Source of the DNA: Martelella mediterranea DSM 17316
Lineage (GTDB): Bacteria; Pseudomonadota; Alphaproteobacteria; Rhizobiales; Rhizobiaceae
NCBI RefSeq assembly: GCF_002043005.1
Contig: NZ_CP020330.1
Span: forward strand, 2,188,001-2,252,000
Direction: 5' to 3'
Length of the DNA stretch: 64,000 bases
Positions within the stretch are counted from its first letter, which is position 1. Every line of letters begins with the position of its first letter. The position numbers were made by a program, and so were the translations under genes. The notes under the pieces are model-generated. The model did no database searches. It saw only the letters and a program-made list of their open reading frames with translations, and had not been told where the DNA came from. Below, piece after piece: positions 1 through 8,547 of the stretch.

Positions 1-1
1 G

Positions 2-826
2 CCCGGCGGCGGACGTATCTTCAGCCATTCCGGCAATGATCTGGCGACCATGGGGCGCGAATGGGAATTGCCGGCGACCCTTACCGCCCGGATCATGAAC
101 TGGACAGCCGGCGGCGCCTGCATCGACGGCATGTCTGCTGTCCGTACCGATGAGAGCTACCGGCAAGCTCTGGCGGAACCGGAAACCTATCGGGGTACGG
201 GAGGCGCGTCGGGAAACGGGAGGCGTCTCGTCCTGCCCTCCTCCGGCTGCTATTATCATATCCATGCGCTGGAGGCTCCGCGTCATGCGCAATATCTGGA
301 CGTCATCACCACCCCAGAAGCACTGCCAGAAACGCTGATGCCTGACGATGCGTTGTGGGTGCCTTGTCGCACCCCTGCCCAGCGAATGATTGCCGCAAAG
401 GATTTTGTCGCGGCCCATCTTCGGGCTGGCGGGACCGTCGTGGCATTGGGCGAAAGCCTCTCCCATCTCTGGCTGCCGAATGTGGAATTTACCCCGACGC
501 CGACAAATTGGTGGTGGTGGCTGGAAAAGGGCGCCGATCTCGGCGTGGATATCGTTGCTCCTGAGCATCCGTTGACGGCGGGAATGACCGGCAGGGATGT
601 CACCTGGCATCTGCACGGCTGGTTTACGCCGCCCGACGGCGCGGACGTCCTGATTCAGGACGGCGAAGGCAGGGCGATTCTTTATGTCGATGAAGCATCG
701 ACTCCGGGGCGGATGATCGTCTCGTCGCTCGACCCGATATTCCATCACGGTTCGCATTTCATGCCGGCGACGACCCGTTTCCTTGACCGGTTCATTCCCA
801 ATCTGAAAGAATTTCTCAATGCATGA
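2..826 (+). CDS. Unassigned protein, amidotransferase-like fold (5' partial)
   Basis: The reading frame is open to the left edge, so the true start lies outside the window; the first internal ATG is at 50. At least 274 residues are present. I do not recognise a named family. Alternating hydrophobic strands, a segment reading VALGESL after a GGTV turn, and a C-terminal 'GRMIVSSLDP' strand followed by 'HHGSHF' recall class I glutamine-amidotransferase-like (ThuA or trimerisation-domain) folds, but I see no catalytic Cys-His-Glu triad that I would trust. A run of four tryptophans (NWWWWL) is unusual. The stop overlaps the next gene by 8 bp, so the two are probably translated together and act in one process. 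The function is unknown. Confidence 0.6.
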   Translation, partial: PGGGRIFSHSGNDLATMGREWELPATLTARIMNWTAGGACIDGMSAVRTDESYRQALAEPETYRGTGGASGNGRRLVLPSSGCYYHIHALEAPRHAQYLDVITTPEALPETLMPDDALWVPCRTPAQRMIAAKDFVAAHLRAGGTVVALGESLSHLWLPNVEFTPTPTNWWWWLEKGADLGVDIVAPEHPLTAGMTGRDVTWHLHGWFTPPDGADVLIQDGEGRAILYVDEASTPGRMIVSSLDPIFHHGSHFMPATTRFLDRFIPNLKEFLNA

Positions 827-1331
827 CACGATAACTGTTTGCGAAAACGGACGGGAACTGACCTTTTCGTTCGGTATGATCATGGCCTATCACGGCGGCG
901 GCTTTCCCGGCGGCGTGGTGCATGGGCTGAAAGCGATGCAGGCGGCGTTTCCGCTTCTGGATGAGAGGCCGCTCGAGCGACGCGAGATCTCCATTCTGAC
1001 CGCCTTCACCGGGCCGGGCGGCCGCGATGCGCTGGAAATGGTGACCCGCGCGCTGACCGAAAACCGGTTGGCGGTCTTCCGTCCGCTCGGCGGCAAAGAC
1101 GTCATCTCAGATCCGCCAGGCCCCTATGTCTTCCGCTTTGCCTATCGCGGTAAGGTCGCGGAAGCAGTGATAAAGCCCGGCCATGTTCGTGAGGAATTCG
1201 TGCGGCTTGGCGGCAAGGCCCACAAGTCTGCCGACGAAACGGCACGCCACGAAGCCCTGAAGGCCGAGATGGCGGAACGGCTCCTGCCGCTGGCCGCGGA
1301 TGAGATATACCGAGCGCGGCTGCTTGAGTGA
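819..1331 (+). CDS. Conserved hypothetical protein, FmdE-like fold suspected
   Basis: 170 residues, overlapping the preceding gene by 8 bp (ATGCATGA), so it is translationally coupled to it. Residues about 20-60 (HGGGFPGGVVHGLKAM, then a strand and 'FTGPGGRDALEMV') have the rhythm of the FmdE domain, the small subunit-like domain of formylmethanofuran dehydrogenase. The cysteines of metal-binding FmdE proteins are absent, so if related it is a divergent, non-cysteine version. There is no signal peptide or membrane segment, so it is probably cytosolic. No function is assigned. Confidence 0.55.
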   Translation: MHDTITVCENGRELTFSFGMIMAYHGGGFPGGVVHGLKAMQAAFPLLDERPLERREISILTAFTGPGGRDALEMVTRALTENRLAVFRPLGGKDVISDPPGPYVFRFAYRGKVAEAVIKPGHVREEFVRLGGKAHKSADETARHEALKAEMAERLLPLAADEIYRARLLE

Positions 1332-1636
1332 TCTTCGATCGGTTTTACTACAGAACGCGTTTCCGAAGGCGATCCGGCGACGCCCACAGGCAGAATATGC
1401 AGACTTCGCGCGTTCGTTCTGGCCGCCGACGTAAACCGGTCGCTCTTCGAGGCACGGCGGGCTGTTCCGGATCGGGCGCAGAGCCCGCTTGCGGCGGCGA
1501 AATGGTATCGTCCCTATGGCAAAGGAAGGGGCGCGCGGCTTATAAAGCTTGCGATACACATGCTGCCCGATAGCCCCGGCGCGCGGAAGACCCGCGTTCC
1601 AGGGAGCTCAGGCCGTCATCGGAGGCGGAACTGTCG
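1332..1636. other. Intergenic, 305 bp, nothing definite
   Basis: This is the gap between the unassigned gene pair and the P-type ATPase. I see no lux-box-like palindrome, no strong promoter and no terminator with a T-run. Short open frames here lack a ribosome site and have no recognisable protein. Confidence 0.5.
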
Positions 1637-3544
1637 ATGAACGCGTGGCTTCCCAGATACCTCAAGGCCGGCCTTCTTGCCATTGCCGCGCTCGGGCTTG
1701 GCGCGGGACTCGCGCTCAACCTCGCCGGCCTTTCAGAGCCGGCGACCGTTCTCTGGGCGGCGGGCGTGATGCCCGTCCTTGCCGCTTTGCTGGTCGAGAT
1801 CGTGCGCAGCCTTGCGAAGGGCGAGGTCGGGCTCGATATCGTGGCGGCTCTGTCGATGTCGGCGGCCCTGTTGGTTGGCGAAACTCTCGCCGCGGCGGTG
1901 GTCGCCGTGATGTATTCGGGCGGCACGTTTCTGGAGAGTTTCGCCGAGGGCCGCGCCCGCCGCGAAATGAGCGATCTTCTCTCCCGCGTGCCAAGAACCG
2001 CGACGCGGTACAGCAATGGCGCGCTGGAGGAGGTGTCGTTGAACGCCATCGCGCCGGGCGATCTTCTGCTGATCCGCCAGGGCGATGTCGCATCCGTCGA
2101 CGGCACTGTGGAAAGTGATCGGGCGGTGCTGGACCAATCGGCGTTGACGGGCGAATCCATGCCCGTGCGTCTGGACCGGGGCCAGGATGTGATGAGTGGC
2201 TCCACCAATGCCGGCGATGCATTCGATCTGCGGGCCACGCGGCGGGCCGCCGAAAGCACCTATGCCGGGATCGTCCGGCTGGTCGAGGCGGCGCAGGCGT
2301 CCAAGGCCCCGATGGCCCGGCTGGCCGACCGCTGGTCGCTGATATTCCTCGCCGTCACCATCGCTCTTTCGGCGGCGGCCTGGTGGACAACCGGCGATCC
2401 GATCCGCGCGGTGGCGGTTCTGGTCGTGGCGACACCCTGTCCGCTGATCCTTGCCGTTCCGGTGGCGCTGGTCGCAGGCATGTCGCGGGCGGCCCGGTTC
2501 GGCGTTCTGATCAAGGGCGCAAAGCCGCTGGAGGCGTTGGCGCGGATCAGGACGCTGATTCTCGACAAGACCGGTACGCTGACAGACGGACGCCCGCAGC
2601 TGGTATCAACCCAGACGCTTGGCGATATGACCGAAGACGAAGTCCTCTATTTCGCCGCCGCGCTTGATCAGGCATCGAAACACCCGATTGCGCAGGCGGT
2701 CGTGGCTGCCGCCCGGCGCCATGATGCCATTCTCCCGGTTCCGGAAAACGTGGTCGAGATGCCCGGACAGGGTGTTTCGGGAACCATCGGAGGCAGGAAG
2801 GTGGTGGTCGGGGGCGCGCGTTTCGTCGCCTCTCAGATCGGTATGGCCGATACCGACAGCGCGGTGGTCGCGGCCGGTTCGGTCGTCGTGTCGCTGGCGG
2901 TCGATGGCAAGATCATGGGTCATCTGGTGATGGCGGATGCGCTGCGGGCAGGCACCGCAGGGCTTCTGGCGGGATTGCGCCGGCTTGGAGTTGCGCGCAT
3001 CCTGTTGGCGACCGGTGATCGCCGAGCGGTGGCGGAGGCCGTGACGGACGGCTTGGGTCTCGATGCGGTGCGGGCCGAACTGACGCCAGACCAAAAGGTG
3101 CTTCTGGTTTTGACGGAGCGCAAGAATGGCCCGGTGATGATGGTCGGCGACGGCGTCAACGATGCTCCCGCGCTGGCGGCGGCCGACATCGGGGTCGCGA
3201 TGGGGGCACGCGGCGCCGCGGCCTCGGCGGAGGCCGCGGACGTGGTTCTGCTGGTCGACAGCCTTGACCGGCTTCTGTCGGGGATCGAGGTCGCCCGACG
3301 GTCGCGCAGGATCGCGCTTGAAAGCGTGGCGGTCGGCATCGGCCTTTCCGTTGCCGGGATGATTGCCGCGGCCCTGGGGTATCTCACGCCCGTCGAGGGC
3401 GCGATACTTCAGGAAGTGATAGACGTTGCCGTTATCCTGAACGCGCTGCGCGCCTTGAGGATCGTGCCAAAGCAGGCGGCGCAATCCGCACAAGGCCTCC
3501 AATCAACGGGCTTCACAGAGCAGCGGGTCAGTGCGCGGCCATGA
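1637..3544 (+). CDS. P1B-type heavy-metal-transporting ATPase (TPC motif)
   Basis: 635 residues. It is an ATP-driven metal pump of the inner membrane, normally an exporter. The phosphatase loop TGES is near residue 171, the phosphorylation motif DKTGT near 310, the SKHP nucleotide-binding motif near 350 and GDGVNDAP near 504. The metal-site motif of the sixth helix is ATPCPL (TPC, near 266) rather than the CPC, CPH or SPC of copper, zinc or cobalt pumps. There is no N-terminal HMA domain and no C-terminal hemerythrin domain. TPC-type P1B pumps have been linked to nickel or iron in rhizobia, so a nickel role would suit the nickel importer and urease downstream; that is inference. Its 3' end overlaps the convergent cgh gene by 17 bp. 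Confidence 0.88.
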   Translation: MNAWLPRYLKAGLLAIAALGLGAGLALNLAGLSEPATVLWAAGVMPVLAALLVEIVRSLAKGEVGLDIVAALSMSAALLVGETLAAAVVAVMYSGGTFLESFAEGRARREMSDLLSRVPRTATRYSNGALEEVSLNAIAPGDLLLIRQGDVASVDGTVESDRAVLDQSALTGESMPVRLDRGQDVMSGSTNAGDAFDLRATRRAAESTYAGIVRLVEAAQASKAPMARLADRWSLIFLAVTIALSAAAWWTTGDPIRAVAVLVVATPCPLILAVPVALVAGMSRAARFGVLIKGAKPLEALARIRTLILDKTGTLTDGRPQLVSTQTLGDMTEDEVLYFAAALDQASKHPIAQAVVAAARRHDAILPVPENVVEMPGQGVSGTIGGRKVVVGGARFVASQIGMADTDSAVVAAGSVVVSLAVDGKIMGHLVMADALRAGTAGLLAGLRRLGVARILLATGDRRAVAEAVTDGLGLDAVRAELTPDQKVLLVLTERKNGPVMMVGDGVNDAPALAAADIGVAMGARGAAASAEAADVVLLVDSLDRLLSGIEVARRSRRIALESVAVGIGLSVAGMIAAALGYLTPVEGAILQEVIDVAVILNALRALRIVPKQAAQSAQGLQSTGFTEQRVSARP

Positions 3545-4625
3545 GCCCGTCAGCGTCGAATGCGTGTTGGCCGAGCGCTTCGAGCGGGATGATCTTCGGC
3601 GTCGATGCCTGCTCCTTCAGCGTCGCCAGATCGAACTTCGCATAGCCCAGGCTGTTGTAAGTCCGAACGAAGACGGCGCCGCGGGCGAGGTCGATCAGGG
3701 TGATCCACGAGGTATATTCGGTAATGAATTCGGGCGGCGCCCCGCCGGACTGGCCCGTCAGGTCGCCTGCCGATTTGGTCAGGGCGCTCGCTTTCGCGCT
3801 CGAATAGACCGAGGCGCCCTTCGGGCGGTCGAACTTGTTCATGACATGGCCGAGCTGTCGGATCGTCGCTTCCTGGCCGTCGGTCTTTTCGGAGAAATTG
3901 GCATAGTAGACCGCGCGTACGAAGCGATCGACAGCGGTGTCGGAGGAGGGCAGCGTAACCGTGGCGATGCCCGAATCCGGCTGGATGAAGTCCTGGCCGA
4001 GAAAGGTCGCGTTGGAATGATCGACATTGCTGAGATGGGTGTAATTGTTGAGGTTGGTCAGGTGCCAGTCGAAGCGCGGGCTGTTGGTCATCACCCCGGT
4101 CGGATTGTCGAACACATGGCGCTCGCCGTTGAAGAACTCGATCACGATCGATGCGCCGGTCTTGTCGTGAACGGTGTAGTGGAACGGCGGCACGACGCCG
4201 CCCAGCGCGGCCAGCGGATCGACCAGCACGGACTGTTCCTCCAGCGCGGCCTTGACCTCGGCGACAGTGGAAAACCGCGCCAGCATCCAAGCGCCGAGAT
4301 CGATGGCGGAAAGCACCGGCACATCGGCGGCAAACGTGTCGTCCGGACCATGGGTCTCGGAAAAGGCGAGCAGGCTGAAGTTGAGCCCGGCATCGTTCAA
4401 GCCTTCGACGACCTTGAGGTCGTCCGCGCTGCCATTGGGCACGACGATGCCGAACACGTCATATTTGCAGTCGTAATTCAGCGGCGCGTGGTTGCCGGCC
4501 TTCGATGAAAGCTTCGTGCCCTTCGGAAGGAACGCGACGAGATAGGGCAGTTCCACCGGCAGTTCGAGTGTGCGCCCCGCATAGACGGAGCCCGAAAGGT
4601 CTTTGAGAAGAAGCGATGTGCACAT
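3528..4625 (-). CDS. cgh: Choloylglycine hydrolase / penicillin V acylase family (Ntn hydrolase)
   Basis: 365 residues. Family members hydrolyse amide bonds of conjugated bile salts, penicillin V or N-acyl homoserine lactones. The protein begins Met-Cys, so Cys2 becomes the N-terminal nucleophile after Met removal. Arg18 (YAGR), the Asn of TNSPRFDWHL and the Arg of DRFVRA match family catalytic positions. No secretion signal is visible, as expected when Cys2 must be N-terminal. A good ribosome site (GAGGA) precedes the ATG. A lux-box-like palindrome with a matching -10 lies 88 bp upstream, so the gene appears to have its own regulated promoter. A Brucella homologue is a bile-salt hydrolase tied to infection; whether this one uses bile salts or AHLs cannot be read from sequence. 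Confidence 0.9.
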   Translation of the reverse strand: MCTSLLLKDLSGSVYAGRTLELPVELPYLVAFLPKGTKLSSKAGNHAPLNYDCKYDVFGIVVPNGSADDLKVVEGLNDAGLNFSLLAFSETHGPDDTFAADVPVLSAIDLGAWMLARFSTVAEVKAALEEQSVLVDPLAALGGVVPPFHYTVHDKTGASIVIEFFNGERHVFDNPTGVMTNSPRFDWHLTNLNNYTHLSNVDHSNATFLGQDFIQPDSGIATVTLPSSDTAVDRFVRAVYYANFSEKTDGQEATIRQLGHVMNKFDRPKGASVYSSAKASALTKSAGDLTGQSGGAPPEFITEYTSWITLIDLARGAVFVRTYNSLGYAKFDLATLKEQASTPKIIPLEALGQHAFDADGLMAAH

Positions 4626-4685
4626 GGTATCCTCTTTGAAGCTTTGCTGGCCTGGTAGGTCGTTCGCGGTTACCGAAGGCGGATC

Positions 4686-4732
4686 AGATTACCGTGACGG
4701 CGTGTTTTCGTGCACTGTCCGATCGAACAGTC
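4686..4732 (-). promoter_or_regulatory. Lux-box-like palindrome 1 and -10, promoter of cgh
   Basis: Read on the minus strand the site at 4732-4713 is GACTGTTCGATCGGACAGTG. It is followed after 21 nt by TAATCT (4691-4686), a good -10. No good -35 is present, as expected if an activator bound at the box replaces it. The box would centre near -43. It matches six other palindromes in this window. Confidence 0.75.
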
Positions 4733-4801
4733 GGCATAGCCCTTGTCCGTCATCCGATCTCCCCCTTGTCCTGTCGGTTTCAGCATATCAGACGCCATTG
4801 T

Positions 4802-5653
4802 TCAATGCGCCGCGTGGCGCGCCTCGACCATGCTCAGCGCGGCGGCGACGAAAAAGCAGAAGGCCCCGAACCAGAGATTGGCGTTGGAGGCATCGAGCGC
4901 CCATTGCGGATCGGTGCCATGGGGCACATAGGCGACCGTCGAGGCGATCATGAAGGCGATGCAGCCGAGAAGATTGATCGCGACGATCCACCAGGCGATC
5001 TCGCGCCGCGGGCGGATGTCGTGCGCATGGCTGGTCTCGATATAGGCGAGATAGGCCGAGACCAGGAACAGCACCGAGCCGATCATGCCGGGCAGCCAGA
5101 TCACGGTATTCTGCATCAGCCAGCCGGACGGGGCCTTGATGGCGTCGAAGGTGTTGAAGTTGAAGGCGACGGTACCCACGAACTGGGTCGCGGCGCTGAT
5201 CCAGCCGACGCTTTTGGGGTCCCATCCGAAGAGGTTGGGCCGCTTCGCGCCGCTGGTATAGGTCTCGTCGGCATTGGCCGCCTGGAAAAGCTGAAGATAG
5301 GCGGCGGTGGTAAACGGGATCGAGCCGGCGAAGAAGGTGACATTGGCCGCCCAGTCCGGCAGGCCTTTGGTCAGCGCCGGAAACAGCGCCAGCACGCTGC
5401 CGAGCATGAACAGGAACGAGCCGATGCAGAAGATCAGCCCCATGATCCAGTTGTAGCGCGCGGTGTGCCAGGGCGCTGCCCGGGTGTGCTCCAGCGCGCG
5501 CCGTTCCCGGAACAGTCCCTTGCGGTGGTCGCGGGCGAGCCAGAGCAGCGGTCTTCCGGCCCTGTGATACCGGCGGAGCGTCACGAACGGCCAGGGGCCG
5601 CGCGCCTCCTCATGGGGCTCTCTGGCGGGGTTTTGGGCTTTCTGGTTCATCAT
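4802..5653 (-). CDS. Multi-pass membrane protein of unknown function
   Basis: 283 residues. A basic, proline-rich N-terminal segment of about 65 residues (Arg/His rich, probably cytosolic) precedes five or six hydrophobic helices, starting near NWIMGLIFCIGSFLFMLGS and ending in a helix before the His-rich C-terminus. I do not recognise the family with confidence. It is the last gene of the leftward operon: it starts 13 bp after the aspT-like gene, so it should be expressed with the exchanger, the ChaA antiporter and the efflux system. A role in envelope or ion stress is inferred from that context only. Confidence 0.65.
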   Translation of the reverse strand: MMNQKAQNPAREPHEEARGPWPFVTLRRYHRAGRPLLWLARDHRKGLFRERRALEHTRAAPWHTARYNWIMGLIFCIGSFLFMLGSVLALFPALTKGLPDWAANVTFFAGSIPFTTAAYLQLFQAANADETYTSGAKRPNLFGWDPKSVGWISAATQFVGTVAFNFNTFDAIKAPSGWLMQNTVIWLPGMIGSVLFLVSAYLAYIETSHAHDIRPRREIAWWIVAINLLGCIAFMIASTVAYVPHGTDPQWALDASNANLWFGAFCFFVAAALSMVEARHAAH

Positions 5654-5666
5654 CTCGTCCGCACCA

Positions 5667-7364
5667 TCAGCTTATCAGCACGATCACGATGCCGAACAGG
5701 GTCAGGATCGTGCTCGATGTTGCGTAGGGGACCGAAAAGCCGAGAGACGGCACCTGGCTTTCCGCCTTGTCGGTGATCATGCCAAGCGGAGCGGCGGCCG
5801 TGCGCGCGCCGGCGCAGCAACCGAGCAGGATCGCATCATCGAAGCGGAAGATGTATTTGCCGATATAGATCGACAGCAGCATTGGCAGCGCAGCCGCGAA
5901 AATGCTCCACAGCACGAAGACGAAACCAAGCTCCTTCAATCCCGCGATCACGCTTGGCCCCGCCGAGAGGCCGACCACGGCGATGAACATGTTGAGCCCG
6001 ATCGAGTTCATGAACCAGGTCGTTGCCTGCGGCACCCGGCCGAAGGCAGGGCGGATCGAGCGCAGCCAGCCGAATAGCAGGCCGACCAGCAGCACGCCGC
6101 CAGCCGTCGACAGCGTCAGCGGCACCGAGCCGACCCGGAGCGTCAGCGAACCGATCAGCGCGCCGACGATAATGGCGGCGGCGATGAAGGCGATGTCGGC
6201 GCGGTTGGTCTCGCGGTCGAGATAGCCGAACTTGCGTGCTACCGCTGAAATATCCGCCGAGCGCCCGACCACGGTGACGACATCGCCGCGATAGAGCCTG
6301 GTATCGGGCAGGATCGGTATGTCGACCGACATGGCGCCCCGCCGGATGCCCGTGAGGAATATCCCGCGCGTCTCGGGCATGTGGGCGAGTTCGGAAAGCG
6401 ACTTGCGGTGAATGTTCTTCGCCGTCACCAAAATGTCGGTGCCCTCGACCTGCACGCCGAGAAGCTCCGCGTCATCGACCTCGGCGAGCACCCTGCCGAT
6501 CTCGCCGAGCAGCACGTGGCGCTCGCCGGCGAAGGCAAGGACATCGCCCGGCTTGATAACCGTGTCGGCGGTCGCCTCGGTGATCGCGCCGTCCCGGCGC
6601 AGGCGGGCGATGAACAGGCGGTGGCCCTTGAAGAAATGTTCGGCCGCAAAGACCGTCAACCCGTCGAGCGGCGCGCCCTCGTCAACGCGGTAGGCGCGCG
6701 CGACATATTGATGCCAGGCCGTGCCTCGGCCGCTGCGGTCGCCGGCGCCGCCGACCCGGCGGATATAGTCGCGGCAGGCGGCGGCGATGTCGACCCGCAT
6801 CAGCTTGGGGCCCAGTATGCCGAGCATCACCACCGAGCCGAATGTGCCGATCACATAGCTGATCGAGAAAGCGGCGGGGAGGATCTGGTTGGCGCTGGTC
6901 TTGGCGGCGGCAGAGATCGCCGATTGCGAAATCGCTGTTTGGGAGAGGCCGAGCGCGGATGATGTCGTGGTCGAGCCGGCGTAGAGCCCGGCGGCAATGC
7001 CGACGTCATATCCGGCAAGGCGGACGGCGAGGTAGACCGCGCCGAGGCTCATCAGGCAGACGAGCGCGGCGAACGCCGCCTGCTGCAGCCCGCCCGAGAA
7101 GAGACCGCGCACGAATTGCGGCCCCGCGCTGTATCCGACGGCAAACAAATAGAACACGAAGAACACCGTCTTCACGTCGTTCGAGACGGTGATGCCGATC
7201 TGGCCGATCACCAATGCTGCCAGCAGCGTTGCGGTGACATCGCCGAGCGAGATGCCAGCGATCTTGACCCGTCCGAGAGTGTAGCCCGCGAACAGGGCGA
7301 GGAAGAGGGGAATTTCCACGTTTTCACGCAGCGTGGTTGCCAGCCAGTCGAGCATGTTATGCAT
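5667..7364 (-). CDS. AspT/YidE/YbjL-family antiporter, first paralogue
   Basis: 565 residues, the usual length for the aspartate:alanine exchanger (AAEx) family. Five N-terminal membrane helices, a central cytosolic pair of TrkA-C (RCK_C) domains at about residues 205-370, then five C-terminal helices ending in the conserved FGCCAGART loop and a final helix. The characterised member, AspT of lactic acid bacteria, swaps aspartate for alanine and so exports a proton equivalent when paired with a decarboxylase. The substrate here is unknown. It lies 11 bp after chaA in the same operon. A close paralogue sits at 39,643-41,331; both share the N-terminal block TLRENVEIPLF and the RCK region. The start is an ATG with GGAG upstream. 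Confidence 0.88.
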   Translation of the reverse strand: MHNMLDWLATTLRENVEIPLFLALFAGYTLGRVKIAGISLGDVTATLLAALVIGQIGITVSNDVKTVFFVFYLFAVGYSAGPQFVRGLFSGGLQQAAFAALVCLMSLGAVYLAVRLAGYDVGIAAGLYAGSTTTSSALGLSQTAISQSAISAAAKTSANQILPAAFSISYVIGTFGSVVMLGILGPKLMRVDIAAACRDYIRRVGGAGDRSGRGTAWHQYVARAYRVDEGAPLDGLTVFAAEHFFKGHRLFIARLRRDGAITEATADTVIKPGDVLAFAGERHVLLGEIGRVLAEVDDAELLGVQVEGTDILVTAKNIHRKSLSELAHMPETRGIFLTGIRRGAMSVDIPILPDTRLYRGDVVTVVGRSADISAVARKFGYLDRETNRADIAFIAAAIIVGALIGSLTLRVGSVPLTLSTAGGVLLVGLLFGWLRSIRPAFGRVPQATTWFMNSIGLNMFIAVVGLSAGPSVIAGLKELGFVFVLWSIFAAALPMLLSIYIGKYIFRFDDAILLGCCAGARTAAAPLGMITDKAESQVPSLGFSVPYATSSTILTLFGIVIVLIS

Positions 7365-7375
7365 TCACTCCGTTT

Positions 7376-8491
7376 TCAGGGCACCAGCGTCAACAGGACG
7401 AAGACGACGAAGATGACGAGGTGCACCGCGCCTTGCAGCACCGTCGTCCGTCCCGTGCCGAGCGTGAGCGTGCTCACGAACAGGGTCAGAAGCAGCATCA
7501 CCATCTGTTCCGGCTCGAGGCCGAGGGTGAGCTGCTGGCCGATGAAGATCGACACCAGCGCCACGATCGGGATCGACATGCCGATGCTGGCAAGCGCCGA
7601 ACCCAGCACCAGGTTGATGCTCTGCTGGATCCGGTTCTTCGCCGCCGCCTGCACCGAGGAAATGCCTTCCGGCAACAGCACGAGCGCCGCGATCACGACA
7701 CCCACCAGCGCATGCGGCAGGCCGGCTGAGGTGATGGCGAGGTCAAGAGGGTGCGACAGCGCCTCGGCGAGCAGAATCACCACCAGCAGCGACACCGGCA
7801 GCATGACGGCACTGATCGCCGTCATCCGTGCCGATGGCTTTTCGGGGTGTTCGGGGAAGAAGCCTTCTTCGCCCTCCGGCGCAGGACCATCGGCGTCGTC
7901 GACGAAATAGTTACGATGGCGCACGGTCTGCACGAACAGGAATACGCCGTAGAGCGTCAGGCAACACAGGCTGATGACCAGAAGCTGCGCCCAGGAATAC
8001 TGCCTGTCCGCGCCGGAGATCGCGAAATTGGGGAGCACGAAGGCGAGCGTCGAGAGCGTGCCGAGCACGGCGAGCGCGGCCGAGGCGGCGGGCAGCTTGA
8101 AGCTCTGCTCGTGATAAATCCGGCCGCCACGCACGAGGCAGAGGCCGATGATACCGTTCAGCACGATCATCACCGCGGCGAACACCGTGTCGCGTGCGAC
8201 CTCTTCTCCGCCCTCGATGCCGGAGAGCATGATCGAGATGATCAGCGCGACCTCGATCAGCGTCACGCAGCAGGCGAGGATGATCGAGCCCATCGGCTCG
8301 CCGAGCCTGGCGCCCAGCACCTCGGCATGCAGCACCGAGGCGAACACCGAGCCGCCGAGAAGCAGGATCGCCGGCAACACGAACACCGTGGCGGTGTCGT
8401 GTAGCACGCCGGTGATCTCAAGCGCGGCCCATGCGAGGGCGGCGATCGGCAGCAACAGGCTCCACCGGGGGATCGAATTGCGGGCGTGCAT
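7376..8491 (-). CDS. chaA: ChaA-type Na+(K+,Ca2+)/H+ antiporter
   Basis: 371 residues, eleven hydrophobic helices, CaCA superfamily. Two inverted repeat halves carry the family's acidic motifs: GEPMGSIILACCVTLIEVALI in the first half and LVLLPEGISSVQAA in the second. ChaA exchanges Na+, K+ or Ca2+ for protons at the inner membrane and protects against cation and alkaline stress. An acidic loop (DDADGPAPEGEEGFFPEHPE) separates the halves. It lies between the TolC-like gene (56 bp gap) and the AspT-like gene (11 bp gap), so it is part of the ytcA-led operon. The family is sure; the preferred cation is not. Confidence 0.9.
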   Translation of the reverse strand: MHARNSIPRWSLLLPIAALAWAALEITGVLHDTATVFVLPAILLLGGSVFASVLHAEVLGARLGEPMGSIILACCVTLIEVALIISIMLSGIEGGEEVARDTVFAAVMIVLNGIIGLCLVRGGRIYHEQSFKLPAASAALAVLGTLSTLAFVLPNFAISGADRQYSWAQLLVISLCCLTLYGVFLFVQTVRHRNYFVDDADGPAPEGEEGFFPEHPEKPSARMTAISAVMLPVSLLVVILLAEALSHPLDLAITSAGLPHALVGVVIAALVLLPEGISSVQAAAKNRIQQSINLVLGSALASIGMSIPIVALVSIFIGQQLTLGLEPEQMVMLLLTLFVSTLTLGTGRTTVLQGAVHLVIFVVFVLLTLVP

Positions 8492-8547
8492 GGGTTTCTC
8501 TCTTCTCGGCTGTCTGTTCCGGTCATAATGCCGGAACTGGCTTTCTG

